14,527 bases of DNA, taken from the NCBI GenBank assembly GCA_964441235.1, contig CAYTUQ010000070.1:1-14527 (forward strand). The letters are read 5' to 3'. A model generated the notes under the pieces. The model was not told where the DNA came from and searched no databases. It saw only the letters and a list, made by a program, of their open reading frames with translations. Positions 6,543 to 13,937 of this stretch are shown piece by piece (the first letter of the stretch is position 1; each line of letters starts with the position of its first letter). Origin of the DNA: BS750m-G69 sp964441235. GTDB lineage: Bacteria; Fidelibacterota; UBA2242. Position numbers and translations under genes: made by a program.

Positions 6543-6648
6543 GATAACAGAGCATATGCGCTTCGCTCCTGTTGGTCGCTCGGGCTTCGACACATTTTCG
6601 CCTCCGCTGTCGCTCCGGCGAAAACGTCGCATACGCTTGAACGTTATC
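6543..6648 (+). other. attC-like integron recombination site
   Basis: A GC-rich imperfect palindrome stands out from AT-rich surroundings. Outer boxes GATAAC (6543-6548) and GTTATC (6643-6648) are exact reverse complements. Inner boxes GCATATGCG (6552-6560) and CGCATACGC (6628-6636) pair with one mismatch, with unequal spacers (3 and 6 bases) that would leave unpaired bases. The centre holds the hairpin TTTTCGCC/GGCGAAAA. This two-box architecture and length (about 106 bp) resemble attC sites of gene cassettes, although the core deviates from the usual GTTRRRY. It lies 22 bases after the TrpF-like gene, the expected 3' position. No integrase gene and no second clear attC were found in the window. 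Confidence 0.5.
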
Positions 6649-6691
6649 CCTTTCTTGCAATAGAGTTCATGACACAACCAGGAAACATCCA

Positions 6692-6886
6692 ATGAAAAAA
6701 CTATACGTGATTTTTTTAGTATTACTTATTTTCGGTTGTGGAGAAAATTCAAAGCATGATACAATCTACAGGGGACTCATCTCTGAATTAAGTCAGAATC
6801 AGCAGATTAGAATTCAAAAAGCGTTCTTGACTCTTTTCTTATTTCATAGAGATCTTATTGAGAACGGTACTCATGGTGTTGGCTGA
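6692..6886 (+). CDS. Small putative lipoprotein
   Basis: This 64-residue protein begins MKKLYVIFLVLLIFGCGENS: a charged start, a hydrophobic stretch and a lipobox (IFGC) with Cys16, so lipidation and envelope anchoring are expected. AGGA at 6680-6683 is eight bases upstream of the ATG. The mature part is short and has no recognised domain. It begins about 44 bases after the attC-like core and could be the first gene of a cassette. The abrupt hydrophobic end (LFLFHRDLIENGTHGVG) may mean a truncated longer protein. Confidence 0.5.
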   Translation: MKKLYVIFLVLLIFGCGENSKHDTIYRGLISELSQNQQIRIQKAFLTLFLFHRDLIENGTHGVG

Positions 6887-6914
6887 AAATAAAATAGATA
6901 AATAAGAATGAAAA

Positions 6915-7451
6915 ATGAAATATTCAAGGATTAAACAGCATTTTATTTATTTTGTGAAAAATAATCGTCTTAAATTAGGAAAGCCGTTCTTGAAAATTTT
7001 TCCCACCATTTTTATGATAGCGTTGTCCTCCATCCTGAATGCTGCTCCCGGATCAGATAAAAATCAACTCAACTTTTCTTTTACGCTCAGCGGACATATT
7101 ATACTGGGAATTGGATACAGTTATGGTTTTGGTGAAAATAACGGATTACAGACTACGCTTCTTATTATACCTGAAAAAGGATTACCGTTTGGTCTAAATG
7201 GCGGCTATTTTTACTTGACAGATGGAGAAAAATGGCGCGGTAAACTTGGAGCAGAATTCACACTGCTAGTGAGCCCTCCGGATACTGAAAGGCGGAAATG
7301 TTTACCGATGTTTAATTTTGTGCCTGGTGTCCAATATCCGTTTGACAAGAATAATGCGATCACACCCCAATTATGGATTTCGTATTTGCCAACTGGAAAT
7401 AGAAAAATTTTACTGACAGGGATAGAGTTCCGGTATGGTAAAAAATTTTGA
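6915..7451 (+). CDS. Outer-membrane beta-barrel-like protein
   Basis: This is a 178-residue protein with a long basic N-terminus and a hydrophobic stretch (IFPTIFMIALSSILNA, about 28-43), cleavage likely near Ala43/Ala44. The mature part is rich in alternating hydrophobic and glycine-aromatic strands (ILGIGYSYGFGENNG, GLNGGYFYLTDG) and ends in GIEFRYGKKF, the terminal-phenylalanine pattern of outer-membrane barrels. The family is not recognised. ATG 6915 has only a weak ribosome site. The gene lies 28 bases after the lipoprotein and converges with the ABC operon from the other strand. An envelope role is inferred. Confidence 0.6.
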   Translation: MKYSRIKQHFIYFVKNNRLKLGKPFLKIFPTIFMIALSSILNAAPGSDKNQLNFSFTLSGHIILGIGYSYGFGENNGLQTTLLIIPEKGLPFGLNGGYFYLTDGEKWRGKLGAEFTLLVSPPDTERRKCLPMFNFVPGVQYPFDKNNAITPQLWISYLPTGNRKILLTGIEFRYGKKF

Positions 7452-7478
7452 GGTCTGACAAATAAAATCAATCTGTTA

Positions 7479-8189
7479 TTATCTTTTCCTAACCGAGACA
7501 GCTCCGGAAGTACGAAGACTCTGTTCTTCAACATTGCCATAATAAGTTATAGAACCGGCGCCGCTCGCACTACCCGTTAATTTTCCACCTTCCATTGTCA
7601 ATTCTATTGAACTTACTCCGGATGTATTAATATCAGCATTAGTGATAGAACTCCTTTTCAGATTTATGTGAGTAGCTCCGGTGCAATTTATACGAAGATT
7701 CTTGATTGTATTATTTACTCCTTTAATTCCACTTGCAGCTGATACGCTAATTTCAAGATTGTCTGTATCAAAATCATCAAACCTGACCGTTGAGCCATCA
7801 CTTGATTTTATTCTTTCAAGATTTGGCATTGTGATTTCTGCTTTTAAGGAATTTTTATGAACCCCGGCTCTCCAATCTAAATCAATATCTAAGACTTTAC
7901 CTCTTTTCCTGACCTCAACATCGTCCATTAAATATTCAGGGGCTTCAATTCTTATCTGGTAAACATCACCCCTATTGAGTGTTACCTGCCAGGAGCCTGA
8001 TGTACTCAAGCCCGAAAAGCCAGTCACATCAAAATATTTTGTGGTTAATTCCTTGTTCAATGTCTCAATGCCGGAGTATTCATCTTGAAAACTCTTATCT
8101 ACAATCACGCGTGAAGCAATAATTGTTACAGCCAGGAAAACCAAAATAGCAATAAGAGTAATTAATAGAATCTTATTAGTTATCTTCAT
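7479..8189 (-). CDS. GIN-domain (DUF2807) envelope protein
   Basis: This 236-residue protein has one hydrophobic N-terminal segment (7-27) acting as signal or anchor. A repetitive beta-helix-like body follows: VTGFSGLSTSGSWQVTLNRG (55-74), ITMPNLERIKSSDGSTVRFD, ASGIKG and GSASGAGSITYYGN. This is the pattern of the putative auto-transporter adhesin head GIN domain (DUF2807), a periplasmic or surface domain of unknown activity common in Bacteroidota-like genomes. AAAGGTGA lies a few bases upstream of ATG 8189. It is the last gene of the ABC/GntR operon, 15 bases after the regulator, and so is probably co-induced with the exporter; a link to envelope stress is inferred. Confidence 0.8.
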   Translation of the reverse strand: MKITNKILLITLIAILVFLAVTIIASRVIVDKSFQDEYSGIETLNKELTTKYFDVTGFSGLSTSGSWQVTLNRGDVYQIRIEAPEYLMDDVEVRKRGKVLDIDLDWRAGVHKNSLKAEITMPNLERIKSSDGSTVRFDDFDTDNLEISVSAASGIKGVNNTIKNLRINCTGATHINLKRSSITNADINTSGVSSIELTMEGGKLTGSASGAGSITYYGNVEEQSLRTSGAVSVRKR

Positions 8190-8204
8190 TTGTCACCTTT
8201 ATCT

Positions 8205-8567
8205 TTAATTTCCTTTATGTTTATTGTAGAATATCTTCAGATCGTTGAAGCTAAGATTCAACAAATCCATGGTCTTGAAAAGTTGAGGTAAACTATGATT
8301 TATGAAGTCCTCTTTTTTCAGACTGAGCGTATTTTCATACGCATTCTCAGCAACAAAATAACCAATTCCGCGTTTGTTGAAAATTATTCCCCTATCCTGG
8401 AGATAAGAGTAAGTCCGCATAACAGTATTAGGGTTTACTTCTATACTGACAGCTAGTTCGCGTATTGACGGGATTTTATCACCGTCTTTCCACTTTTTCA
8501 ATAAGATATTCTCGCAGATGTAATCGCCAATTTGTAAATATATCGCCTGTTTCCTCTGGAATTCCAT
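8205..8567 (-). CDS. GntR-family transcriptional regulator, YtrA subfamily
   Basis: This 120-residue protein has a winged helix-turn-helix at about 5-74: IPSIRELAVSIEVNPNTVM (recognition region 32-50) and a wing RGIGYFV (66-72). A short helical tail of about 45 residues follows, instead of a large effector domain. This size and layout are typical of YtrA-type GntR regulators, which usually repress their own ABC-transporter operon and respond to cell-wall or peptide antibiotics in Firmicutes. The gene is third in the operon; its ribosome site GGAGG lies inside the end of the permease gene. Its likely target is the palindromic site at 10196-10221. Confidence 0.85.
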   Translation of the reverse strand: MEFQRKQAIYLQIGDYICENILLKKWKDGDKIPSIRELAVSIEVNPNTVMRTYSYLQDRGIIFNKRGIGYFVAENAYENTLSLKKEDFINHSLPQLFKTMDLLNLSFNDLKIFYNKHKGN

Positions 8568-8568
8568 C

Positions 8569-9336
8569 TCATACCTCCGTTTCTTTCAGGCGGAAGAAGC
8601 TGAGTATCCAGAAGTATGGTGCCATTATCCACCAGAAAAGGAATTCAAATATTTGTGCAAGTTTTCTAAAAAAGGATTCTGCGTAAAACCCTATATCTGA
8701 AGAATTAGAGAAAATCAAAGGACCGTTGTCCCAGTAATCCCAGTAAGCAAGTCTCAAAACAAGAGCTGCGAAAGCACTACAAACAATTGAAAGCACAAAA
8801 AGTGAAAGGATCATTTTAATCAGATTGTTCTTCTTAAAATATACTGCAGAAAATAGAAATATGGACTGAGTTACCAAATAGATCCTAATATTCTGGAGGA
8901 TTACATCGTCAAAAGGATTAAATACCGAAAATGTTTGCTTAAATAGCAGCATGTTGAGTCCGGCTGCAATTAAGGAAAGCAGATAATAAAGAACTGCTGA
9001 TCCTACTACATACCCAATGGAAGTCAGAAGCAATTTGCTAACGAATTTTTCAAATATTGAGCACGGTAGAGTTAGATAAACGTAACTTTTTTGGGGATGA
9101 TGTAACTCTTCAAAGGTTAAGCTGCTAAGTATAAATCCTCCAATAAAAAGAACCAGAGGATAGAAAACGTGATGGAAGTCCCATAATCCGCTGCTTTTAT
9201 GTGACAATAAAATAATTGCGAGCAGTATTCCCGTTACAGCACCGATAGCTGTCAAAAATGTCCTATATTGTTTTAAAATGTCATTCTTGATTAAGAGAGC
9301 AAAGCGTCTAATATTAAAATAATTTTCTACTTTCAT
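8569..9336 (-). CDS. ABC-2 type permease subunit
   Basis: This is a 255-residue integral membrane protein with about six hydrophobic segments (for example AIGAVTGILLAIILLS near 31-46, VFYPLVLFIGGFILSSL near 57-73 and ILSLFVLSIVCSAFAALVL). A cytosolic stretch EELHHPQKSYVYLTLPCSIF, then EKFVSKLL, is typical of permeases partnered with YtrB/BcrA-like ATPases. Its ATG overlaps the ATPase stop (ATGA, 9333-9336) and its stop nearly touches the regulator start, so the three proteins are expected in step. It forms the membrane part of an exporter; the substrate is not predictable from sequence. Confidence 0.8.
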   Translation of the reverse strand: MKVENYFNIRRFALLIKNDILKQYRTFLTAIGAVTGILLAIILLSHKSSGLWDFHHVFYPLVLFIGGFILSSLTFEELHHPQKSYVYLTLPCSIFEKFVSKLLLTSIGYVVGSAVLYYLLSLIAAGLNMLLFKQTFSVFNPFDDVILQNIRIYLVTQSIFLFSAVYFKKNNLIKMILSLFVLSIVCSAFAALVLRLAYWDYWDNGPLIFSNSSDIGFYAESFFRKLAQIFEFLFWWIMAPYFWILSFFRLKETEV

Positions 9337-10181
9337 GCTGATGCCCCCTTTCCGAAAATTGATCTGATTTTTTCTCTGTTCTTAATAACTGCGTTAAACA
9401 ATATTTCCAGGTCTATACGCGAATCACTTCCTGTAGTATTTTTTGTAATTACCGCATATCCACCTAATGTCTCTTCGCTGTAAAGTACCTTATCTATATC
9501 CGGAGATTCTTGCCGGAGTTGAACGGAAAGACACTTAGAAACTTCAAAGGCGCTATAATTAAATATAATTTCACCATCATCCAGAATGATGATTGGATCA
9601 ATGAGATTTTCCATATCACGAACTTGATGGGTTGATATTATAAATGTTCTATCATCAGTAATGGATGATGCTAAAAGTCTTCGGAATTGGCTTTTGCTCG
9701 GAATATCAAGACCGTTTGATGGCTCGTCAAGAATCAATAATTTGCAGTCAGTTGCAATTCCAAACGCAAGGAGAAATTTCTTTCTTTGACCGTAGGAAAA
9801 AGATGAGAGTTTTTCTTTTACCGGCAAGTCAAAATCGCCGATGTAACTTGATAGCCGCTCACTGCTAAATCCTGGATAAAATGGGGCATAAATATTTTCA
9901 TACTCGCTTATTGTGATTGCAGGTGTAAAAAACTCCTCCGGAATAAAATAAATTTCTTCTAAAAAATGCGGCGATCTACTCGAGGGCTTATAACCCAATG
10001 CCTGGCAGTCTCCGCCCTGAGGGAAAAGAAGTCCGGATATAATCTTCAGAAGTGTAGTCTTACCGGCACCGTTTTTCCCAAGCAGCCCATAAATATTTCC
10101 TGGTGGAAGATGAAGATTAAGATTCGTAAAAAGCTTCTCTTTTTTCCTGTAACTGAAAGATAATTTTTTAATTTCAATCAT
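9333..10181 (-). CDS. ABC transporter ATP-binding protein
   Basis: This is a 282-residue nucleotide-binding subunit. Walker A GLLGKNGAGKTT (32-43), signature FSYGQ (128-132, a variant of LSGGQ), Walker B KLLILDEP (147-154) and the switch histidine in ISTHQ (His185) are all present, so it should hydrolyse ATP. The last 80 residues form a family-specific tail. It is first in the operon, with GGAGG just upstream of ATG 10181, behind the promoter at 10224-10252. With the permease and YtrA-type regulator it resembles antimicrobial-responsive exporters. Confidence 0.9.
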   Translation of the reverse strand: MIEIKKLSFSYRKKEKLFTNLNLHLPPGNIYGLLGKNGAGKTTLLKIISGLLFPQGGDCQALGYKPSSRSPHFLEEIYFIPEEFFTPAITISEYENIYAPFYPGFSSERLSSYIGDFDLPVKEKLSSFSYGQRKKFLLAFGIATDCKLLILDEPSNGLDIPSKSQFRRLLASSITDDRTFIISTHQVRDMENLIDPIIILDDGEIIFNYSAFEVSKCLSVQLRQESPDIDKVLYSEETLGGYAVITKNTTGSDSRIDLEILFNAVIKNREKIRSIFGKGASA

Positions 10182-10195
10182 TTAAACCTCCTAAT

Positions 10196-10221
10196 TAGTG
10201 TACTATCGTACTATCACACTA
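10196..10221. promoter_or_regulatory. Candidate GntR (YtrA-type) operator
   Basis: Arms TAGTGT (10196-10201) and ACACTA (10216-10221) are perfect inverted repeats 26 bases end to end, enclosing two direct copies of TACTATC (10201-10207 and 10209-10215). The site lies between the -10 and the ATPase ribosome site, so a bound regulator would block initiation. This is the expected place for autoregulation by the operon's own GntR protein. Confidence 0.6.
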
Positions 10222-10223
10222 AT

Positions 10224-10252
10224 AATGTAAATGTAATTTATTCAAAAGTCAA
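10224..10252 (-). promoter_or_regulatory. Sigma-70-like promoter of the ABC/GntR operon
   Basis: On the minus strand TTGACT (10247-10252) and TACATT (10224-10229) are separated by exactly 17 bases. Transcription would begin a few bases inside the operator. The -35 matches five of six consensus positions; the -10 is weaker (four of six). Confidence 0.55.
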
Positions 10253-10364
10253 GGATTTTCTTATCAAAAAACTTTTTAAACGTTGATTTTGTTGATTTAT
10301 AGCGTTACTATTTAAAGGAATGGATTTTTTTTATGACTGATAGTAAATGAAAGAGGTGATAATT

Positions 10365-10718
10365 ATGGATAAGATGACAGCCTTTTGTGGAATAATTTGT
10401 ACTGAATGTCCTGCATTCTTAGCAACTCAAAAAGATGACGATGATATAAGAGAGAAAACCGCTGATATGTGGTCAAAGCAATACAGCGCAGAAATTAAGC
10501 CGGAAGATATTAACTGTGATGGATGTTTGTCAGAGAGTGGGGAAATTTTTAGTTACTGCAGGGTATGTGAGATAAGGAAGTGCGGCATGGAAAAGGGTAT
10601 AGAAAATTGTGCTTATTGTGACGATTATGCTTGCGAAAATTTGGAGAAATTCATTGACAATGTACCTGAAGCGAAAGCTCTTCTTGAGGAAATCAGGAAA
10701 AATCTTTCTTCTGATTGA
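10365..10718 (+). CDS. DUF3795 cysteine-rich protein
   Basis: This 117-residue protein has 11 cysteines in the pattern of DUF3795: AFCGIICTECPAF at the N-terminus, then NCDGC (50-54), YCRVCEIRKC (64-73) and NCAYCDDYAC (81-90), ending in a short helix. The family probably binds a metal or Fe-S cluster; its function is unknown. ATG 10365 is chosen because AGAGGTGAT lies just upstream; an in-frame ATG at 10347 would place that ribosome site inside the gene. It stands alone, divergent from the ABC operon, with about 180 bp shared upstream DNA. Confidence 0.85.
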   Translation: MDKMTAFCGIICTECPAFLATQKDDDDIREKTADMWSKQYSAEIKPEDINCDGCLSESGEIFSYCRVCEIRKCGMEKGIENCAYCDDYACENLEKFIDNVPEAKALLEEIRKNLSSD

Positions 10719-10791
10719 ATAAAAGGAGTTAATTAACAATCTTAAATTTTAAATAACTCCCATGGCCTTTCAGCCACAACGAAGCATGTCT

Positions 10792-10822
10792 CATCTCAAG
10801 AGATCCCTATGGGAAAGAGATG
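10792..10822. repeat. Hairpin block related to the IS1380 left end
   Basis: CATCTC (10792-10797) pairs with GAGATG (10817-10822). The inner text TCTCAAGAGATCCCTATG, then GGA (10794-10814), matches 13948-13970 at the left end of the IS1380-type element with small gaps. It may be a remnant of, or a small derivative of, that element family. Confidence 0.5.
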
Positions 10823-10857
10823 TCTCCGACAAAAGTTGATATTTTTAAGATACATAA

Positions 10858-10927
10858 ATTGTATATTGTTGATTGTATATTGTTGATTGTATATTGTTGA
10901 TTGTTTATTGTTAATTGGTCATTGTTC
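10858..10927. repeat. 14-bp tandem repeat, three perfect and two decayed units
   Basis: ATTGTATATTGTTG occurs three times without change (10858-10899), then as ATTGTTTATTGTTA (10900-10913) and a more diverged unit (10914-10927). It lies 38 bases upstream of the TPR gene start. Copy number may vary between strains. Confidence 0.85.
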
Positions 10928-10965
10928 ATCAGGCACTTTCATATAAATGAAGAAAGGAATTTAAC

Positions 10966-11892
10966 ATGGCTAAAAGAAAGAATAGAAAGAAGGAGTTTGA
11001 TTATAATCCAATGAAAATGGAAAAAGAGATGGCAAAATTACATAGGTTGATTAATGAACAAAATTTCGAATCAAAGAAAGATTTTGAAAATTATCTAAAT
11101 AGCATAATGGGTGGTAAAATAAATAAAAAATTCAAAATGAAATATGATCCGAAATATGAAGCACAAGACCTGGTGTACGATGCATACGAATTGCCGGATA
11201 GTAAAGGGAAAAAACTCATTGAGAAAGCCTTAAAAATTGATCCAAATAATGCAGATGCCTATGTTTATCTGGCAGAAAGAGAAGAAGATAATCATAAGGC
11301 GCTTGAACTTTATGAAAAGGGTGTAAAAGCAGGAGAAAAATCGCTTGGAGAAAAGATATTCAAAGAAGAAGTTGGACATTTTGGGGGCATTTTTGAAACT
11401 CGTCCCTATATGAGAGCAAGGGCAGGATACGCTGAATGCCTTTACCTAATTGGAAAATATAACGAAGCCATCAGTCAATATATGGATATACTAAGATTAA
11501 ATCCTAATGATAATCAAGGAATTCGTTATCATCTTTCAACCTGGTTGATTGACCAGAATAGAAAAAAAGATTATTTAGAACTATACCAAAAATATGAAGA
11601 TGATGGATTTGCACACTGGTTATACAATCATGTATTATTTCTCTTCAAGACAATAGGGAAAGTAAAAAAAACAAATATTGAAATGAGAAAGGCAATTGAT
11701 CAAAATCCCCTTGTTATCCCATACTTAATCGGAGAAAAGGAGCTTCCTGAAACTCTTCCTGAATATATGGGGTTTGGAGATGAAAGTGAGGCAATATATT
11801 ATTGGGTAGATGCTGCTAAAATTTGGTATAAATCCCCCAAAGCGATGGAATGGTTGTTTGAAGTTTGGGAGCGTCATTCATATATGAACTAA
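10966..11892 (+). CDS. Tetratricopeptide-repeat protein, ST7-like
   Basis: This 308-residue protein has a basic, coiled N-terminal third. A TPR unit GKKLIEKALKIDPNNADAYV lies at 81-100, then GHFGGIFETRPYMRARAGYA (137-156), and a second TPR EAISQYMDILRLNPNDNQGI (167-186). An aromatic C-terminal region holds YLIGEKELPE and a GDESEAIYYW motif (271-280). The ETRPYMRA and LNPNDNQGIRY-like strings recall TPR proteins related to ST7. TPRs mediate protein contacts; the partner is unknown. AAAGGA at 10953-10958 is seven bases from the ATG. No signal peptide is seen, so it is cytoplasmic. Confidence 0.75.
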   Translation: MAKRKNRKKEFDYNPMKMEKEMAKLHRLINEQNFESKKDFENYLNSIMGGKINKKFKMKYDPKYEAQDLVYDAYELPDSKGKKLIEKALKIDPNNADAYVYLAEREEDNHKALELYEKGVKAGEKSLGEKIFKEEVGHFGGIFETRPYMRARAGYAECLYLIGKYNEAISQYMDILRLNPNDNQGIRYHLSTWLIDQNRKKDYLELYQKYEDDGFAHWLYNHVLFLFKTIGKVKKTNIEMRKAIDQNPLVIPYLIGEKELPETLPEYMGFGDESEAIYYWVDAAKIWYKSPKAMEWLFEVWERHSYMN

Positions 11893-12219
11893 AAAAATTT
11901 AACTATTATGCTTATGCTATCATTATCTCCAAGCAGGAAAAACAGAAAGATTTAATTGAATACCGAACAAGCCTGCCTACCTGCACGTAGCCGTTTCGGC
12001 AAAGTCAGGGAAGAACGATTGATTGAGTTTTCTGTTTTTATAATGAATTTGGAACACAAAATAATATCGAAGAAATCTATTGAACAGGATGGTAATGCTT
12101 GATGGATTTGTCGTACCCATCAGTACACTGGCACCTGAATATCAGGAGAGGGTAAGAGAAGCACGTGCACAGGATAAGGGTATTTCATTTATAACACGAT
12201 AAAATTTTCATAGGTAAAG
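11893..12219. other. Intergenic region with REP-like relative and small ORF
   Basis: It contains a diverged copy of the 586-617 palindrome family (about 11972-12010: CCTGCCTACCTGCACGTAG, then CCGTTTCGGCA) and a 37-codon ORF (12089-12202). Nothing else was recognised. Confidence 0.55.
12089..12202 (+). CDS. Very small hypothetical ORF, 37 codons
   Basis: The frame reads MVMLDGFVVPISTLAPEYQE and ends DKGISFITR. The text looks protein-like (charged amphipathic helix REARAQDK), but there is no recognised family and no clear ribosome site. It ends 17 bases before the NAD synthetase start. It could be a leftover of a larger gene. Low confidence. Confidence 0.2.
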   Translation: MVMLDGFVVPISTLAPEYQERVREARAQDKGISFITR

Positions 12220-13173
12220 ATGAATTTCGATGCCATGATTAAAGAGCTTAATTCACAAATGAAAATTGACCCGGAAAAATTATCTTTCTCTTTAGACAAT
12301 TTTATTAGGAAATATATGGAAAAAATGGAAAGAGAGGGTGTTATCTTAGGGCTTAGCGGTGGGATTGATTCAGCGGTAGTAGCAAGTTTATGTAAAAGGG
12401 CAGTTGGTTCGGAAAAAGTGCTAGCCTTGATTATGCCCGAAAAAGATACAAAGAAGGAGCATGTTAATGACGCAGTTGATTTCGCTAAAGAATTGAATAT
12501 AGAAGCGAGATTGGTTGATATAAGCCCTTATCTCAAAAAGTTAAATGTATATAAATTATTACCGTTAAATAAAATCCCGTTATTTAAAAAGACAAAAGAA
12601 TCTCTGGTTAGAAAAGCATATAATTTTTATAAAAGAAAAGCAGGCGAATCTCCATTCTCAACGAGTATCCTGGGTTTCAAGGATAAACAATTTGGATATT
12701 ATCTTAAGAAAGGTAATGCTTATTATAGAATAAAGCATAGATTGAGAATGGCATTGCTCTATCTCTATGCGGAACTTGAAAATAGGTTAGTAGTGGGGAC
12801 GGCAAATAAAAGCGAATATAAAATTGGGTTCTTCGTAAAACATGGGTGTGATGATGCAGCCGATATAATGCCGATTTTGAATTTATATAAAACACAGGTA
12901 AGAGAACTTGCTCAATATCTTAGTATTCCTTCAAGGATTATAGAAAAATCCCCATCACCTGATATTATTCCCGGCATAACCGATGAAGAAGCAATAGGAA
13001 TACCCTATAAAGAGCTGGATTTAATTCTGTTGGCTTTAGAGAAAGGATGGGAAAAATCCAAAATAGCTAATGTTTTGAGTATAGAAGAAGAAAAAGTTAT
13101 TTATGTAGAGAATTTAATTAAAAAGTCAGAGCATATGCGAGAGACCTACGTGCCAAAAAACAATTTGCTTTAA
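12220..13173 (+). CDS. nadE: NAD(+) synthetase-type ATP pyrophosphatase with insertion
   Basis: This 317-residue protein has the PP-loop SGGIDS (46-51), then KGNAYYRIKHRLRM (164-177) matching the GN-x-K/R-R-x-RM stretch of NadE, GTANKSE (193-199), LYKTQVREL (222-230), SPSPDIIPGITDEE (244-257) and IPYKELD (261-267). NadE amidates nicotinic acid adenine dinucleotide to NAD using ATP and ammonia; no glutaminase domain is present, so the ammonia form is expected. Odd: about 50 extra basic residues (about 105-160) between the second strand and the GN motif, and CDDAAD where most NadE have GDGAAD-like text. A related specialised enzyme is possible. AGGT lies four bases before ATG 12220. No operon partner. 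Confidence 0.8.
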   Translation: MNFDAMIKELNSQMKIDPEKLSFSLDNFIRKYMEKMEREGVILGLSGGIDSAVVASLCKRAVGSEKVLALIMPEKDTKKEHVNDAVDFAKELNIEARLVDISPYLKKLNVYKLLPLNKIPLFKKTKESLVRKAYNFYKRKAGESPFSTSILGFKDKQFGYYLKKGNAYYRIKHRLRMALLYLYAELENRLVVGTANKSEYKIGFFVKHGCDDAADIMPILNLYKTQVRELAQYLSIPSRIIEKSPSPDIIPGITDEEAIGIPYKELDLILLALEKGWEKSKIANVLSIEEEKVIYVENLIKKSEHMRETYVPKNNLL

Positions 13174-13281
13174 TCATCGGCAAACTCTTATTATTTGTAG
13201 CATGTGTTTTGACGATAAATAATTCAGGGTTTATCGAGTAGTGTCTTAGATGTATTTTTTAGTAACTACTAATTGTTAGCC

Positions 13282-13512
13282 TTAATCCCTAGTGTCAGGT
13301 TTCCCCCCAATAGTTCCAACGTACCAGGGTTTCAAAAACTCTGTCCTTTTCCATATTCTCCTCTTTTTCTTTAAATACAACCAGCATGTTGATAGATTGA
13401 CCTGTTTTGTTATTCTATAAAGCTCATCGTTTTTTAACGGTATGATTGTTCTTTGGTCACAACTTTCTATAACTCTGTTATAATTGCTGGCAGACATTTT
13501 CTTGAAAATCAC
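13282..13512 (-). CDS. Doubtful hypothetical ORF, 76 codons
   Basis: The minus-strand frame contains MSASNYNRVIESCDQRTIIP (from the second Met) and a basic, tryptophan-rich end (KKKRRIWKRTEFLKPWY). Composition is plausible for a small nucleic-acid-binding or truncated protein, but no family was recognised and no good ribosome site precedes either Met. Confidence 0.25.
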   Translation of the reverse strand: MIFKKMSASNYNRVIESCDQRTIIPLKNDELYRITKQVNLSTCWLYLKKKRRIWKRTEFLKPWYVGTIGGKPDTRD

Positions 13513-13937
13513 TGCTCAACCGAGTCAATCATGCGGGACTGTTTTCAGTTCGGAGGATGTCGAGGGTTCTCTCAGCAGGATCTAATCGAAGGATTCTATC
13601 CCGAGTCACTTTTAAATTTTTCCCTTGAGTTCTATCATAAGCTTGCTCTTGATAGGATTGTTAATGTTAATTTTACAATCTGGGATACGGTTAAATTTTA
13701 TAATTTTTAATGCAGCTCCGCTGGTGGCTTATATGTTGCGGTGTCTGCAAATAGACTGGCAAAATGGAGAAAATATCAAGAAAATTTGGAAAAATTTGTA
13801 GCGTTTACTCATCGAATAATTGGAAATGATTAAAATATTCCGAATGGCTGGGAGATTCCTAGAAAAGGTGGATTAAGCCTTAATAGATAAATGCTGTTCA
13901 CTAAAACTATGACCCTAAATCAGAAATAGGATTATGA

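Larger units (their letters stand above)
10719..10965. other. Repeat-rich intergenic region
   Basis: No gene is seen. It holds a weak inverted repeat GGAGTTA/TAACTCC (10725-10731 and 10754-10760), a hairpin block (10792-10822) related to sequence at the IS1380 left end, and a 14-bp tandem repeat (10858-10927). Confidence 0.6.

Noticed and set aside
6367..6695. Overlapping ORFs on both strands across the attC-like region
   Set aside because: They arise from the GC-rich palindrome and overlap the TrpF-like gene. No domain or ribosome site supports them.
10858..10927. CRISPR-like array
   Set aside because: The units are directly joined 14-bp repeats without spacers, so this is a simple tandem repeat.
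13453..13710. Plus-strand ORF of 85 codons
   Set aside because: No ribosome site or recognised domain. It crosses the doubtful minus-strand ORF and AT-rich filler, so composition alone can explain it.
13713..13745. Second attC-like site (CAGCTCCGCTG hairpin followed by TTATATGTTGCGG)
   Set aside because: A small hairpin is present but I found no complementary outer box upstream, so the two-box structure is missing.
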